Source: JAEZDR01 sp039811185
Lineage (GTDB): Bacteria; Bacteroidota; Bacteroidia; Chitinophagales; Chitinophagaceae
DNA: 41,864 nucleotides
Assembly: GCA_039811185.1 (NCBI GenBank)
Contig: JBDHYF010000013.1
Location: 1 to 41,864, forward strand
Direction: 5' to 3'
A program made the position numbers and the translations under genes. Below are positions 34,201-41,864 of the stretch, piece by piece; positions within the stretch are counted from its first letter, which is position 1, and every line of letters starts with the position of its first letter. The notes under the pieces are model-generated. The model was not told the origin of the DNA. It searched no databases and worked only from the letters and a program-made list of their open reading frames with translations.

Positions 34201-34804
34201 GGGCGAGGTAAACCCTACCGCTGTTGAAGCTTTTACCGAAATGCGTAAGCGCTACGAGTTTATTCTGGAGCAGAAGAATGATTTGGTAAACGCTAAAGAC
34301 AGCCTGCTGCAAACCATTCAGGAAGTGGAAGCTACCGCCAATCAACAATTTCTGGAAACCTTCAACAAAGTGCGGGAGAATTTTCAGCAGGTTTTTAAAG
34401 CGCTGTTTACAGAAGAAGACACAGCCGATATGGTGTTGGAAAATCCGGAAAACCTTGCAGAAACCGGTATCGACATTATTGCGAAGCCAAAAGGCAAACG
34501 GCCTTCATCCATTACACAACTGAGTGGCGGCGAAAAAACATTAACCGCAACGGCGCTGTTATTTGCCATCTATTTAATTAAACCGGCGCCATTTTGTATT
34601 TTGGACGAGGTGGATGCACCACTCGACGATGCCAACGTGGGTAAGTTTACGCAGATGATTCAAAAGTTCAGCAATAACTCACAATTTATTATTGTAACAC
34701 ACAACAAAACCACAATGAGCGCGGTTGACGTTATTTATGGCGTTACCATGCAGGAGCCGGGTGTTAGTAAGCTGGTGCCCGTAGATTTCCGCAGCCTTAA
34801 CTAA
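31286..34804 (+). CDS. smc: Chromosome segregation ATPase SMC
   Basis: From GTG 31286 the protein has 1172 residues, the usual SMC length. Its start MRLKSLEIKGFKSFADKT and the Walker A GPNGCGKS (31-38) are standard; the frame upstream to 31139 encodes hydrophobic sequence foreign to SMC. Long coiled coils (about 170-500 and 690-1000, rich in Gln and Glu) flank a hinge (about 520-680, with YPESIKFLHKNPNW). The C-terminal head has the signature LSGGEKTLTA and Walker B FCILDEVDAPLDDAN. It works with ScpA and ScpB in chromosome compaction and segregation; those genes are not here. Confidence 0.96.
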   Translation: MRLKSLEIKGFKSFADKTIVTFDEGITGIIGPNGCGKSNIIDSIRWVIGEQKISALRSENLEALVFNGSKTRSPSGLAEVSLTFENTRNLLPTEFSTVTITRRFYKNGDSEYRLNDVSCRLKDIHNLFMDTGVSNDSYAIIELGMVDDIIKDKDNSRRRMLEQAAGITIYKTRKKEAKAKLDATDQDLNRIEDLLFEINNQLKTLENQAKKAEKYFEIKKDYRELSVELAKAALEDFNISYKQLTAEQETEQDKKVALEAEIATEEAALEQQKLAFIEKEKALQTQQQQFNELVQNLRTKENEKNLSAQKLQFLKEKESGLSDFLNKASGQTKNLQDSIEYTRLQIAEEQDETEQLQTLIEAAAAEAEAGKSAFEVKKSGITEQRNHYQTLQRKQFEAEKKVAVADTSIQNIQRALHQLSEESGGREQQLKSLEPELEQKQESLKKKQDLLTALQEQQDRTKALIFETQTELETLRTKLAEESRLLDAKQNEYALLKSLIDSMEGYPESIKFLHKNPNWNNKAPVLSDIIYVKEEYRAAVENVLDPYLNYYVVNNLSEGLAAIHLLEENKKGKANFFLLDQFQHQAELLKHPAGTIRATDVIEVEGAYKNLAAYLLGNVFIAEDDTALDMAGDFVLLEKHGKYVKGKYSLTGGSVGLFEGKKIGRAKNLEKLVEQINTQKQVVEQLKSTIKTRQDAVIGYNQQLQESQIRQTEADMNALINQLFSIKNKIENLHHSQDAAAGRKDDLEQRLQIESDAIAETRDLLDALNADLKQTTEALKLSEQDYQQSEQAYNFALAKHNQLNIQFTRQQSKAQALKQELAYKENQLSQLHQQIETNQHQQKTIAAEINEQQAFLTTQQEELLKLMKRKSEEEVLLNEADQAYFSLRNILQQRESDLRLKARSKENSDLLLNSIKDRLNDLKITVAGMKERLLVEFKIDLSEILDEARTTEQPVEELQASADRMKKRLENMGEVNPTAVEAFTEMRKRYEFILEQKNDLVNAKDSLLQTIQEVEATANQQFLETFNKVRENFQQVFKALFTEEDTADMVLENPENLAETGIDIIAKPKGKRPSSITQLSGGEKTLTATALLFAIYLIKPAPFCILDEVDAPLDDANVGKFTQMIQKFSNNSQFIIVTHNKTTMSAVDVIYGVTMQEPGVSKLVPVDFRSLN

Positions 34805-34820
34805 AGCGTTTTACGTGCAC

Positions 34821-34846
34821 AACCAATTCCGAATTGGTTAGCTTTG
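34821..34846 (+). promoter_or_regulatory. Promoter with adjoining hairpin before the M16 operon
   Basis: TAGCTTTG (34839-34846) is a full -7 match, 19 bases before ATG 34866. Directly upstream AACCAATT (34821-34828) pairs with AATTGGTT (34832-34839), a perfect 8-bp inverted repeat with a 3-base loop that touches the -7 element. It has no T tract, so an operator seems more likely than a terminator of smc. Confidence 0.5.
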
Positions 34847-34865
34847 CACCTGCTTAAAAACAACT

Positions 34866-36104
34866 ATGATTGCATTTAACAGGTTTGTACTAAATAACGG
34901 ACTGAAGGTAATTGTGCATGAAGATGCTACCACACCGATGGCTGTTGTGAACGTGATGTATGATGTAGGAGCGAAGGATGAAGATCCTGAAAAAACCGGC
35001 TTTGCTCATTTATTCGAACATTTGATGTTTGGCGGATCAGTAAACATTGAAAGCTACGATGAGCCCCTTCAGATGGCCGGCGGCGAAAACAACGCTTATA
35101 CCACCAACGATTTAACCAACTACTACTGTCAGCTTCCGGCCGAAAATATTGAAACCGCCTTTTGGCTCGAGAGCGACCGTATGCTTTCGCTCGCCTTCAG
35201 CAAAAAAAGCCTCGATATACAACGCAAGGTCGTTTGTGAAGAGTTTAAAGAACATTACATCAACAAACCCTATGGCGACATCTGGCTGAAAATGCGCAGT
35301 CTTGCATACCGTGTGCACCCGTATCGGTGGATGACAATTGGAAAAGAACTTTCTCATATCGAGAATGCAGAATTGTCCGATGTAAAATCATTTTTCCATA
35401 AATATTATCGTCCTAACAACGCCATCCTTGCGGTAGCAGGCAACGTTACAACGGAGCAGGTGAAGCAACTTGCGGAAAAGTGGTTTGGCGATATTCCGGC
35501 GGGCGACATCCCAAAACGTAACATTGAAAAAGAGCCGGCGCAGGAAGAGAAACACCACCTTAAAATTGAGGCTGACGTTCCGCTCGATGCGTTGCTGAAA
35601 GCATGGCACATGCCTGAAAGAATGCACAAGGGATATTATGTGTGCGATTTGATTACAGACATTTTGGGCGGTGGCGGTTCGTCGCGTTTATATCAAAAAC
35701 TGGTGAAGGAAAAACAGCTTTTCAGCAGTATTGACTGTTATCATTTCGGAACAATTGATCCGGGATTGCTTGCAATAGATGGAAAGTTGGTGAAGGGTGT
35801 TTCCTTTGCCGAGGCCGAGGGCGCTGTGGATGAAGTATTGCATGGGTTAATTCAAAACCGGATTACCGAAGCTGAATTGCAGAAAGTAAAAAACAGATCG
35901 GAAAGCACCATTGCATTTGAAGATATGAGCATCATTAACCGGGCAAACAGCTTGGCATATTTTGAGTTGCTTGGCGATGCCGCTTTAATGAATGGCGAAC
36001 TGAAAAAATATGAGGAGGTAACGGTTGAGGAAGTACAACGATATGCTGCAGAAATTTTCCGCGAAAACAACTGCAACGTCATTCAATACTGCAGTAAAAA
36101 TTAA
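34866..36104 (+). CDS. M16-family zinc peptidase, catalytic subunit
   Basis: The 412-residue protein carries the inverted zinc motif HLFEH (His48, Glu51, His52) and the downstream Glu-rich VVCEEF (122-127) that supplies the third ligand. There is no signal peptide, so it is probably cytoplasmic. In its C-terminal domain, where M16 proteins need an Arg and a Tyr for substrate binding, it reads SRLYQKLVKEKQLFSS and lacks both. The next gene has the reverse set. I infer an obligate pair that forms one complete active site, as in other M16B heterodimers. Confidence 0.92.
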   Translation: MIAFNRFVLNNGLKVIVHEDATTPMAVVNVMYDVGAKDEDPEKTGFAHLFEHLMFGGSVNIESYDEPLQMAGGENNAYTTNDLTNYYCQLPAENIETAFWLESDRMLSLAFSKKSLDIQRKVVCEEFKEHYINKPYGDIWLKMRSLAYRVHPYRWMTIGKELSHIENAELSDVKSFFHKYYRPNNAILAVAGNVTTEQVKQLAEKWFGDIPAGDIPKRNIEKEPAQEEKHHLKIEADVPLDALLKAWHMPERMHKGYYVCDLITDILGGGGSSRLYQKLVKEKQLFSSIDCYHFGTIDPGLLAIDGKLVKGVSFAEAEGAVDEVLHGLIQNRITEAELQKVKNRSESTIAFEDMSIINRANSLAYFELLGDAALMNGELKKYEEVTVEEVQRYAAEIFRENNCNVIQYCSKN

Positions 36105-36106
36105 CT

Positions 36107-37387
36107 ATGATAAACAGAAAAATTGCACCCTCCATTCATAACGCTGTCGACTTTAATTTCCATCTTAAACCACTGCATTCTTTTCAGCTCGACAATGGAA
36201 TAAATGTGCATTGCATCCATTCTGATGCGCAGGAAGTGGTTGTGCTCGATATTGTTTTTTTTGCCGGTAACTGGTACGAGGAAAACAACCTTCAGGCGGC
36301 TGCTGCTAACTTCCTTATTAAGAACGGAACGAGCCGGAAATCTGCATACGTTATTAATGAAGATATTGAGTTTTACGGTGCTTATTTTAACCGTGCGTGC
36401 TACAGCGAAACGGCAACTGTTACCCTGCATTGCCTGAGTAAATACCTGAACGATTTGTTGCCGATTGTGCATGAGGTAATTGCAGATGCCGTTTATCCTG
36501 AGGAAGAAATCGACATCTACAAACAAAATCAAAAACAGCGGTTAAAGGTGAATTTGCAGAAGTGCGATTTTGTGGGCAACAGACTCATCGACGAATACCT
36601 GTACGGTGCCGAACATCCGTACGGAAAGTCTTCTTCTTTCGAAGATTACGACCGCCTTCAACGCGATGAACTGTTAGCGTTTTACAACGACTATTATGTA
36701 AACGGCCACTGCATCATTTTCGCTGCCGGAAAGCTGCCGGCCGATTTCGAATTTAATTTAAACAAGGTTTTTAAACAGCTTCCTGCAAAAAAACAAAAGC
36801 CTGCATACAAACCGTTTGATCTGAATGCAGCAACTCAAAAGAAACATCATGTTACCGTTGATCCTAACGGCGTGCAGGGCGCTGTTCGGCTGGCTACCCA
36901 TTTCCCCAACCGGCATCATCCCGATTTTGTTCCCGCCCAGGTACTAAACACTTTGTTCGGCGGATTTTTCGGCAGCCGTTTAATGGCCAACATCCGGGAA
37001 GATAAAGGATATACCTACGGCATTCACAGTTACATCCAAAACCACATTCATCAATGCGGATGGATGATTAGCACAGAAGCCGGCCGCGAAGTGTGCGAGG
37101 CCACCATTCAGGAAGTGTATAACGAAATGGAAATACTGCGAACGGTTCCTGTGAATGATGACGAGCTGCAACTGGTAAAAAATTTTATGCTCGGCTCCAT
37201 CCTTGGCGACCTCGACGGCCCGTTTCAAATCATCGGACGGTGGAAAAATTATATCCTGAATGATTTGAATGAAGACTACTTTTATAAAACCATTGCCACA
37301 ATAAAAAATATGAGGCCCGATACATTGCAGCAACTCGCTCAGCGGTATCTGAAGCCTTCTGATTTTTACGAACTTGTGGTGGTGTAA
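36107..37387 (+). CDS. M16-family peptidase-like partner subunit, without zinc motif
   Basis: The 426-residue protein starts 2 bases after its partner's stop. Where HxxEH should be it has ENNLQAAAANFLIKNG, so no zinc is bound. Its C-terminal domain keeps SRLMANIREDKGYTYG with the Arg (297) and Tyr (304) that M16 enzymes use to hold substrate. It thus complements the upstream subunit. The N-terminal 30 residues are longer than in the partner but carry no signal peptide. Confidence 0.9.
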   Translation: MINRKIAPSIHNAVDFNFHLKPLHSFQLDNGINVHCIHSDAQEVVVLDIVFFAGNWYEENNLQAAAANFLIKNGTSRKSAYVINEDIEFYGAYFNRACYSETATVTLHCLSKYLNDLLPIVHEVIADAVYPEEEIDIYKQNQKQRLKVNLQKCDFVGNRLIDEYLYGAEHPYGKSSSFEDYDRLQRDELLAFYNDYYVNGHCIIFAAGKLPADFEFNLNKVFKQLPAKKQKPAYKPFDLNAATQKKHHVTVDPNGVQGAVRLATHFPNRHHPDFVPAQVLNTLFGGFFGSRLMANIREDKGYTYGIHSYIQNHIHQCGWMISTEAGREVCEATIQEVYNEMEILRTVPVNDDELQLVKNFMLGSILGDLDGPFQIIGRWKNYILNDLNEDYFYKTIATIKNMRPDTLQQLAQRYLKPSDFYELVVV

Positions 37388-37399
37388 CAATCTACAATC

Positions 37400-37753
37400 A
37401 TGCATTTTGTTGGAAAAGTTCTGGTGGCTGCTTTTGCAGCATTGGTTGCCTCCTGGCTGGTTCCCGGCGTACACATCGACAGCGGCGGAACAGCGGTTTT
37501 AGTAGCACTCGTACTTGCGTTGTTAAACGCTTTTGTAAAGCCGGTGCTCGTGTTTTTAACCATCCCCATAACCGTTATTACTCTTGGTTTGTTTTTACTC
37601 GTCATCAATATTCTAATGATTCAATGGACAGCCTATTTGGTTCCCGGCTTTGGGGTCGACAACTGGTTGTCTGCACTTTTTTTCAGTATCATTCTGTCGG
37701 TAATAATCGCATTAATTGAAGCGCTCATCGGCAGAAGCCGCGCGTCTAAATAA
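37400..37753 (+). CDS. Small membrane protein, phage holin family 4 superfamily
   Basis: The 117-residue protein has four predicted membrane segments: about 5-22, 30-54, 55-80 and 88-110. The pattern VASWLVPGVHIDSGGTA, ALLNAFVKPVLVFLTIPITVITLGLF is that of the phage_holin_4_2 (DUF360) family, which is widespread in bacteria and not phage-borne. Its function is unknown. It lies 12 bases after the M16 pair and 21 before the E1 gene, so it is probably in the same operon. Confidence 0.85.
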   Translation: MHFVGKVLVAAFAALVASWLVPGVHIDSGGTAVLVALVLALLNAFVKPVLVFLTIPITVITLGLFLLVINILMIQWTAYLVPGFGVDNWLSALFFSIILSVIIALIEALIGRSRASK

Positions 37754-37774
37754 AAATTTCTTCAAAACCAAATC

Positions 37775-39757
37775 ATGTATTTCAACAGTCACTCGTTTTC
37801 CCGAATTCAGCTCATCAATATTTATAAAACACTTCTACTTCCGCGCATGATCGAAGAAAAAATGCTGGTGTTGCTCCGACAGGGTAAAATCAGCAAGTGG
37901 TTTAGCGGAATCGGGCAAGAGGCCATTGCGGTAGGCTGTGCGTATGCGCTGGAACAGGATGAATGGATTATGCCGCTGCATCGCAACCTCGGAGTTTTTA
38001 CCGGCCGAAAAATGCCGCTCCATAAATTGTTTATGCAATGGCAGGGAAATGAAGATGGTTACAGCAAAGGGCGGGAAAGAAGTTTTCATTTTGGAAGCAG
38101 TGCCCATCATGTATGCGGAATGATATCGCATTTAGGTCCGCAACTTGCCATCGCCAATGGAGTAGCGCTCGCTGCAAAACTGAAGAAAGAAGAAAAAGTA
38201 GCGCTTGCTTTTTCCGGAGACGGCGGAACAAGTGAAGGCGATTTTCATGAAGCGCTGAACGTGGCAGCCGTTTGGGACTTGCCGGTAATTTTTATTGTAG
38301 AAAACAATGGCTACGGATTAAGTACGCCGGTAAACGAACAATATAAGTGCAGAGATATAAAGGATAAAGCCGTTGGTTACGGAATGGAGGGAGTGAAAAT
38401 TGATGGGAATAACATTTTAGAGGTGATCGATACCATTAAAGGCATTCGCGAATACTGCATCAAAAATCAGAAGCCTTATTTGGTGGAATGCGCCACTTTT
38501 AGAATGCGCGGGCATGAAGAGGCAAGCGGAACGAAATATGTTCCGAAAGAGCTTTTTGATGAGTGGGGAAAGAAAGATCCGGTGCAAAATTATGAGCAGT
38601 TTCTTCTGTCGGAAAACGTCCTGAGTTTGCACGATGTTGAACAGATAAAAAAAGACTATAAAGACTATATAGAGCAGGAATTGAATCTTGCTTACCGGGC
38701 CGCTCCAATTTCGGTAAACACCAGCCGTGAAGTGGCCGACGTATATGCACCGCTTTCATGGCAACAACCGGCTGCGCCCGATTTTTCTTCGGCTAAAGAA
38801 ATGCGGTTTATCGATGCGGTGAAAGATGGACTTCATCAATCCATGCTAAAACATCCGAATCTTATTCTGATGGGGCAAGACATTGCCGAGTATGGCGGCG
38901 CGTTTAAAATAACCGAAGGTTTTGTGCAAGATTTTGGAAAGGAAAGAGTGAGAAATACGCCGTTGTGTGAAAGCGCTATTCTTGGCGCAGCACTCGGTTT
39001 AAGCCTCGAAGGTTATAAGTCGATGGTGGAAATGCAGTTTGCTGATTTTGTTTCCGTAGGCTTTAATCAAATCGTAAATAATCTGGCTAAGATTCATTAC
39101 CGGTGGGGGCAGAATGCCGACGTAGTGGTGCGTATGCCTACGGGTGGTGGCGTTGGTGCAGGGCCCTTTCACTCGCAAAGCAACGAAGCGTGGTTTACAC
39201 ATGTTCCGGGGTTGAAGGTGGTTTATCCATCGTCGCCGGTTGACGCGAAAGGCTTGCTGGCAGCAGCTTTCAGCGATCCTAATCCGGTTATGTTTTTCGA
39301 ACATAAAGCGCTTTATCGCAGTTTAACAGACAACGTGCCTTCCGGCTATTATGAAATAGAAATCGGCAAGGCCGCCGTTGTGAACGAAGGCAATGATGTA
39401 ACCATCATCACATACGGCAGCGGTGTGGTTTGGGCTAAAGCATACGCAAAAAACAACGCGGACACATCGGTTCATATCCTCGATCTCCGTACGTTGCTGC
39501 CGCTCGATTATGATGCCATCCGGACAGCCGTTTCCCGCACCGGCAAAGTGCTGATTTTGCACGAAGACACGCTGACCGGCGGTTTTGGTGGTGAGATTTC
39601 CGCCTGGATCAGCGAACATTGTTTCGAGTTACTGGACGCCCCCGTGATGCGGGTGGCTTCACTTGATACACCGGTGCCTTTTAACATCGAACTGGAAAAA
39701 AACTTCCTGCCGGTTAACCGCCTGGCGGAAACCATAGAAAAATTGTTGCGGTATTAG
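37775..39757 (+). CDS. 2-oxoacid dehydrogenase E1, fused alpha and beta subunits
   Basis: The 660-residue protein joins an E1 alpha part (about 1-325) with the thiamine-diphosphate motif GDGGTSEGDFHEA...VENN to an E1 beta part (about 338-660; MRFIDAVKDGL, LMGQDIAEYGG, NTPLCESAI, MPTGGGVGAGPFHSQSNEAW). The fusion order alpha-beta is frequent in Bacteroidota. The substrate is likely a branched-chain 2-oxoacid (2-oxoisovalerate type) rather than pyruvate, on family resemblance. Matching E2 and E3 genes are not in the window. sucAB is a different complex with a one-chain E1 of another family. Confidence 0.93.
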   Translation: MYFNSHSFSRIQLINIYKTLLLPRMIEEKMLVLLRQGKISKWFSGIGQEAIAVGCAYALEQDEWIMPLHRNLGVFTGRKMPLHKLFMQWQGNEDGYSKGRERSFHFGSSAHHVCGMISHLGPQLAIANGVALAAKLKKEEKVALAFSGDGGTSEGDFHEALNVAAVWDLPVIFIVENNGYGLSTPVNEQYKCRDIKDKAVGYGMEGVKIDGNNILEVIDTIKGIREYCIKNQKPYLVECATFRMRGHEEASGTKYVPKELFDEWGKKDPVQNYEQFLLSENVLSLHDVEQIKKDYKDYIEQELNLAYRAAPISVNTSREVADVYAPLSWQQPAAPDFSSAKEMRFIDAVKDGLHQSMLKHPNLILMGQDIAEYGGAFKITEGFVQDFGKERVRNTPLCESAILGAALGLSLEGYKSMVEMQFADFVSVGFNQIVNNLAKIHYRWGQNADVVVRMPTGGGVGAGPFHSQSNEAWFTHVPGLKVVYPSSPVDAKGLLAAAFSDPNPVMFFEHKALYRSLTDNVPSGYYEIEIGKAAVVNEGNDVTIITYGSGVVWAKAYAKNNADTSVHILDLRTLLPLDYDAIRTAVSRTGKVLILHEDTLTGGFGGEISAWISEHCFELLDAPVMRVASLDTPVPFNIELEKNFLPVNRLAETIEKLLRY

Positions 39758-39810
39758 TGACGTTTTTGAATGCGTGGTCAATAAATCTCTTATAAGGGCA
39801 GTAGAAAGAT

Positions 39811-39840
39811 GCGTGTTTTGACATCCTGTCACAAAACCCG
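39811..39840 (+). promoter_or_regulatory. Imperfect palindrome upstream of htpG
   Basis: GTTTTGACA (39815-39823) faces TGTCACAAAAC (39827-39837) across a TCC loop, with a two-base bulge; GCG and CGC flank it at the outer ends. It ends 47 bases before the start of htpG. It could be an operator or a leader hairpin. No T tract follows, so it is unlikely to be a terminator of the E1 gene. Confidence 0.4.
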
Positions 39841-39886
39841 CTGTTGGTATTTTCTTTGAAAATGCTGCCGGCAATAATTATTTAAT

Positions 39887-41722
39887 ATGCAGAAAGGTAA
39901 AATAAGGGTACAAACGGAAAACATATTTCCGATTATTAAAAAGTTTTTATATAGCGAACACGAAATTTTTTTACGCGAGCTCATCAGTAATGCGGTGGAT
40001 GCCACACAAAAATTGAAAACGCTTTCGTCAATTGGTGAGGCAAAGGGTGAGTTGGGCGAACTGAAGATTGAGATATCGATAGATGCTGAAAAGAAAACAT
40101 TGTCAGTAATCGACCGCGGTGTTGGTATGACAGAGGCGGAAGTAGACAAGTACATTAACCAGGTTGCCTTCAGCGGTGCCGAGGAGTTTGTGCAGAAATA
40201 TAAAGACGCGAGCATTATAGGCCACTTCGGATTGGGCTTTTACAGCGCTTTTATGGTGAGCGACCGTGTAGAAATTTTTACAAAAAGCTTTAAAGATGAG
40301 CCTGCCGTTTATTGGAGCTGCGATGGAAGCCCGGAGTTTGAAATTCGCGCTACCGAAAAAGCCGACAGGGGAACAACCATCGTGTTGCACCTGAACGACG
40401 AAAGCCTCGAATTTTTGGAAGCCGACAGAATTCGCCGCATACTTACGCGTTTCTGTAAATTCCTGCCGGTGCCGATTTTCTTTGAAGACAAGCAGATCAA
40501 CAACACCAACCCAATCTGGACGAAAAAGCCGTCCGACCTAACCACACAAGACTATCAGGATTTTTATCGCGAACTGTATCCGTTCGGCGAGCCGCCTTTG
40601 TTCTGGATTCATCTGAATGTCGATTATCCGTTTAACCTAACCGGAATTCTCTACTTCCCGAAGATTAAACAGAGCTATGAACTGCAAAAGGATAAAATTC
40701 AGTTATACAGCAATCAGGTTTTTGTAACCGATGAGGTGAAAGATATAGTTCCCGAGTTTTTGATGTTGCTTCATGGAGTGATCGACAGCCCCGATATTCC
40801 GCTGAACGTGAGCAGGAGCTATTTGCAAGGTGATCCGAATGTAAAAAAGATCAACGCACATATTACCAAGAAAGTAGCGGATAAGCTGGAGGAAATTTTT
40901 AATAAAGAACGAAAAGAGTTTGAAGAGAAGTGGGAAAGCCTCGGGTTGTTTGTGAAGTATGGAATGATGACAGACGATAAGTTTCTGGACAAGGCGAATA
41001 AGTTTTTGGTGATGCAGGATGCTTCTTCCAACAAGTTTTATACCCTTGAGGAGTACCGGGCCGCCGGTGAAGCGCTTCAAAAAAATAAAGAGGGCAAACT
41101 GGTGATCCTTTATACCACTGATCCGGTGCAGCAGGACAGCTACATTCAGGCGTGCAGAAGCAAAGGATATGTTGTGGTTAAAATGGAAACCATTGTGGAT
41201 GCCGCCTTCATCAACAATATGGAGATGAAGTGGGAGAACGTTACGTTTACGCGGGTTGACGCCGACATTGTTGACAATATTATTGATGCACAGGAAAAAC
41301 TCGAAAGTGTTTTATCGGCAGATGAAGAAAGCAAGCTGAAAGAGCTGTTTGGGCTACAGATACCGGAAACCCACGTTACAGTAGAAGTAAAAGGATTAAG
41401 CGCTGAAAGCGATCCGGTAATTGCAACGCGGCCGGAGTTTATGCGCCGTATGAAGGATATGGCATCGATGGGCGGCGGAATGGGCTTTTATGGAAGCATG
41501 CCCGATGAAGTAAACCTGACGGTAAATGGTAACCATCCGGTTTACCGGCAAATACTTTCTGAAAAAAACGAACAACTACAAAAAGATAAAGTTAGAAGCC
41601 TGGCAGACCTTGCACTGCTTTCGCAGGGATTGCTGAAAGGCAATTCGCTCACAGCTTTTATTAAAAGAAGCGTAAGCATGATGGAAGGCAAGTCATCAAA
41701 GTCAAGTATCATTATCCCGTAG
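39887..41722 (+). CDS. htpG: Chaperone HtpG (Hsp90)
   Basis: The 611-residue protein has the GHKL ATPase domain at its N-terminus: LRELISNAVDAT, VIDRGVGMTEAEV and GHFGLGFYSAFMVS are the N, G1 and G2 motifs. A middle domain with YLQGDPNVKKINAHI (catalytic-loop Arg in NVSRSY) and a dimerising C-terminal domain follow. It lacks the MEEVD end of eukaryotic cytosolic forms. HtpG remodels client proteins with DnaK. Length is normal for bacteria. It is followed by a terminator. Confidence 0.96.
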   Translation: MQKGKIRVQTENIFPIIKKFLYSEHEIFLRELISNAVDATQKLKTLSSIGEAKGELGELKIEISIDAEKKTLSVIDRGVGMTEAEVDKYINQVAFSGAEEFVQKYKDASIIGHFGLGFYSAFMVSDRVEIFTKSFKDEPAVYWSCDGSPEFEIRATEKADRGTTIVLHLNDESLEFLEADRIRRILTRFCKFLPVPIFFEDKQINNTNPIWTKKPSDLTTQDYQDFYRELYPFGEPPLFWIHLNVDYPFNLTGILYFPKIKQSYELQKDKIQLYSNQVFVTDEVKDIVPEFLMLLHGVIDSPDIPLNVSRSYLQGDPNVKKINAHITKKVADKLEEIFNKERKEFEEKWESLGLFVKYGMMTDDKFLDKANKFLVMQDASSNKFYTLEEYRAAGEALQKNKEGKLVILYTTDPVQQDSYIQACRSKGYVVVKMETIVDAAFINNMEMKWENVTFTRVDADIVDNIIDAQEKLESVLSADEESKLKELFGLQIPETHVTVEVKGLSAESDPVIATRPEFMRRMKDMASMGGGMGFYGSMPDEVNLTVNGNHPVYRQILSEKNEQLQKDKVRSLADLALLSQGLLKGNSLTAFIKRSVSMMEGKSSKSSIIIP

Positions 41723-41743
41723 AAGACAAAAGATTCTGTTGAA

Positions 41744-41774
41744 AAGAGGTCATCAATTTTTGGGGCCTCTTTTT
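41744..41774 (+). terminator. Terminator of htpG
   Basis: The 8-bp stem AAGAGGTC (41744-41751) pairs with GGCCTCTT (41764-41771), with one T-G pair, and runs into a T-rich tract. It begins 21 bases after the htpG stop. Confidence 0.78.
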
Positions 41775-41784
41775 ATTACCGGTA

Positions 41785-41864
41785 CAGTGCCTCGTCCTAA
41801 AATTGGTTGACACAAAAATGTTGTCACCATGAATAATAAAGGACAATTTCATGTTCGTAAGCGG
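41785..41864 (+). mobile_element. Possible left end of an insertion sequence, cut by the window edge
   Basis: Right after the htpG terminator, GTGCCTCGTCCTAAAATTGG followed by TTGACA resembles terminal inverted repeats of IS3-type elements. TTGACA could also be the -35 element of a transposase promoter. An open frame starts at ATG 41829 (MNNKGQFHVRKR) and continues past the edge. The family cannot be settled because the transposase body and the right end are outside the window. Confidence 0.35.
41829..41864 (+). CDS. Start of an unidentified protein, possibly a transposase (partial)
   Basis: Twelve codons from ATG to the window edge (MNNKGQFHVRKR) are open. The basic start fits an IS3-type OrfA, but this short piece cannot be identified by itself; the call depends on the IS-end-like sequence just upstream. 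Confidence 0.3.
   Translation, partial: MNNKGQFHVRKR

Noticed and set aside
37400..37753. Phage holin as a sign of a prophage
   Set aside because: This family is a common chromosomal membrane protein, and no other phage genes are nearby.

Overview
The window looks like chromosomal DNA of a Bacteroidota bacterium, most likely of the Chitinophagaceae or a close relative (inference from gene content, no search was run). Supporting signs are a type IX secretion sorting tail at the left edge, a HmuY-type haem lipoprotein beside a TonB-dependent receptor, a long NusB followed by a DUF1573 lipoprotein, YajC and CoaE, a fused E1 alpha/beta 2-oxoacid dehydrogenase, weak or absent Shine-Dalgarno sequences, and several promoters of the TAnnTTTG type used by the Bacteroidota housekeeping sigma factor.

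Layout from left to right: (1) the end of a secreted protein with a terminator, then a predicted haem-uptake pair (TonB receptor and HmuY-like lipoprotein) closed by a terminator; (2) a minus-strand group of an M1-family peptidase, a DAHP synthase-chorismate mutase fusion and a secreted OB-fold protein; (3) an intergenic region hiding a 55-residue minus-strand gene with its own terminator; (4) a type II NADH dehydrogenase, a two-component system, and rpsT on the minus strand with a clear promoter and terminator; (5) sucA-sucB of the 2-oxoglutarate dehydrogenase complex, with two lipoyl domains in E2; (6) a 100-residue orphan protein, then minus-strand treY, arginase and a small membrane protein, with two perfect palindromes in front of arginase; (7) nusB, DUF1573 lipoprotein, yajC and coaE; (8) a dispersed-repeat-like intergenic segment, a MORN/TonB-C protein and a divergent MFS exporter; (9) a small coiled-coil protein, a PolX-like protein whose polymerase site looks lost, a Lys/Ala-rich histone-H1-like protein made of 36-bp repeats, rpmA-rplU, a membrane-anchored J-domain protein and an amidohydrolase lipoprotein; (10) smc, then a probable operon of two complementary M16 peptidase subunits, a small membrane protein and a fused E1 alpha/beta dehydrogenase; (11) htpG with a terminator, and at the right edge what may be the start of an insertion sequence.

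Most of the window is core metabolism and information processing: TCA cycle and 2-oxoacid oxidation, respiratory NADH oxidation, aromatic amino acid entry, ribosomal proteins, chromosome segregation and chaperones. I see no CRISPR array, tRNA, rRNA, prophage or defence island. The observations most worth a second look are the complementary M16 pair, the palindromes overlapping the arginase promoter, the unannotated 55-residue gene, the PolX-like protein with a degenerate polymerase motif, the intergenic repeat at 22803-23045, and the palindrome before htpG. I do not see a clear case for an entirely new biological system here.
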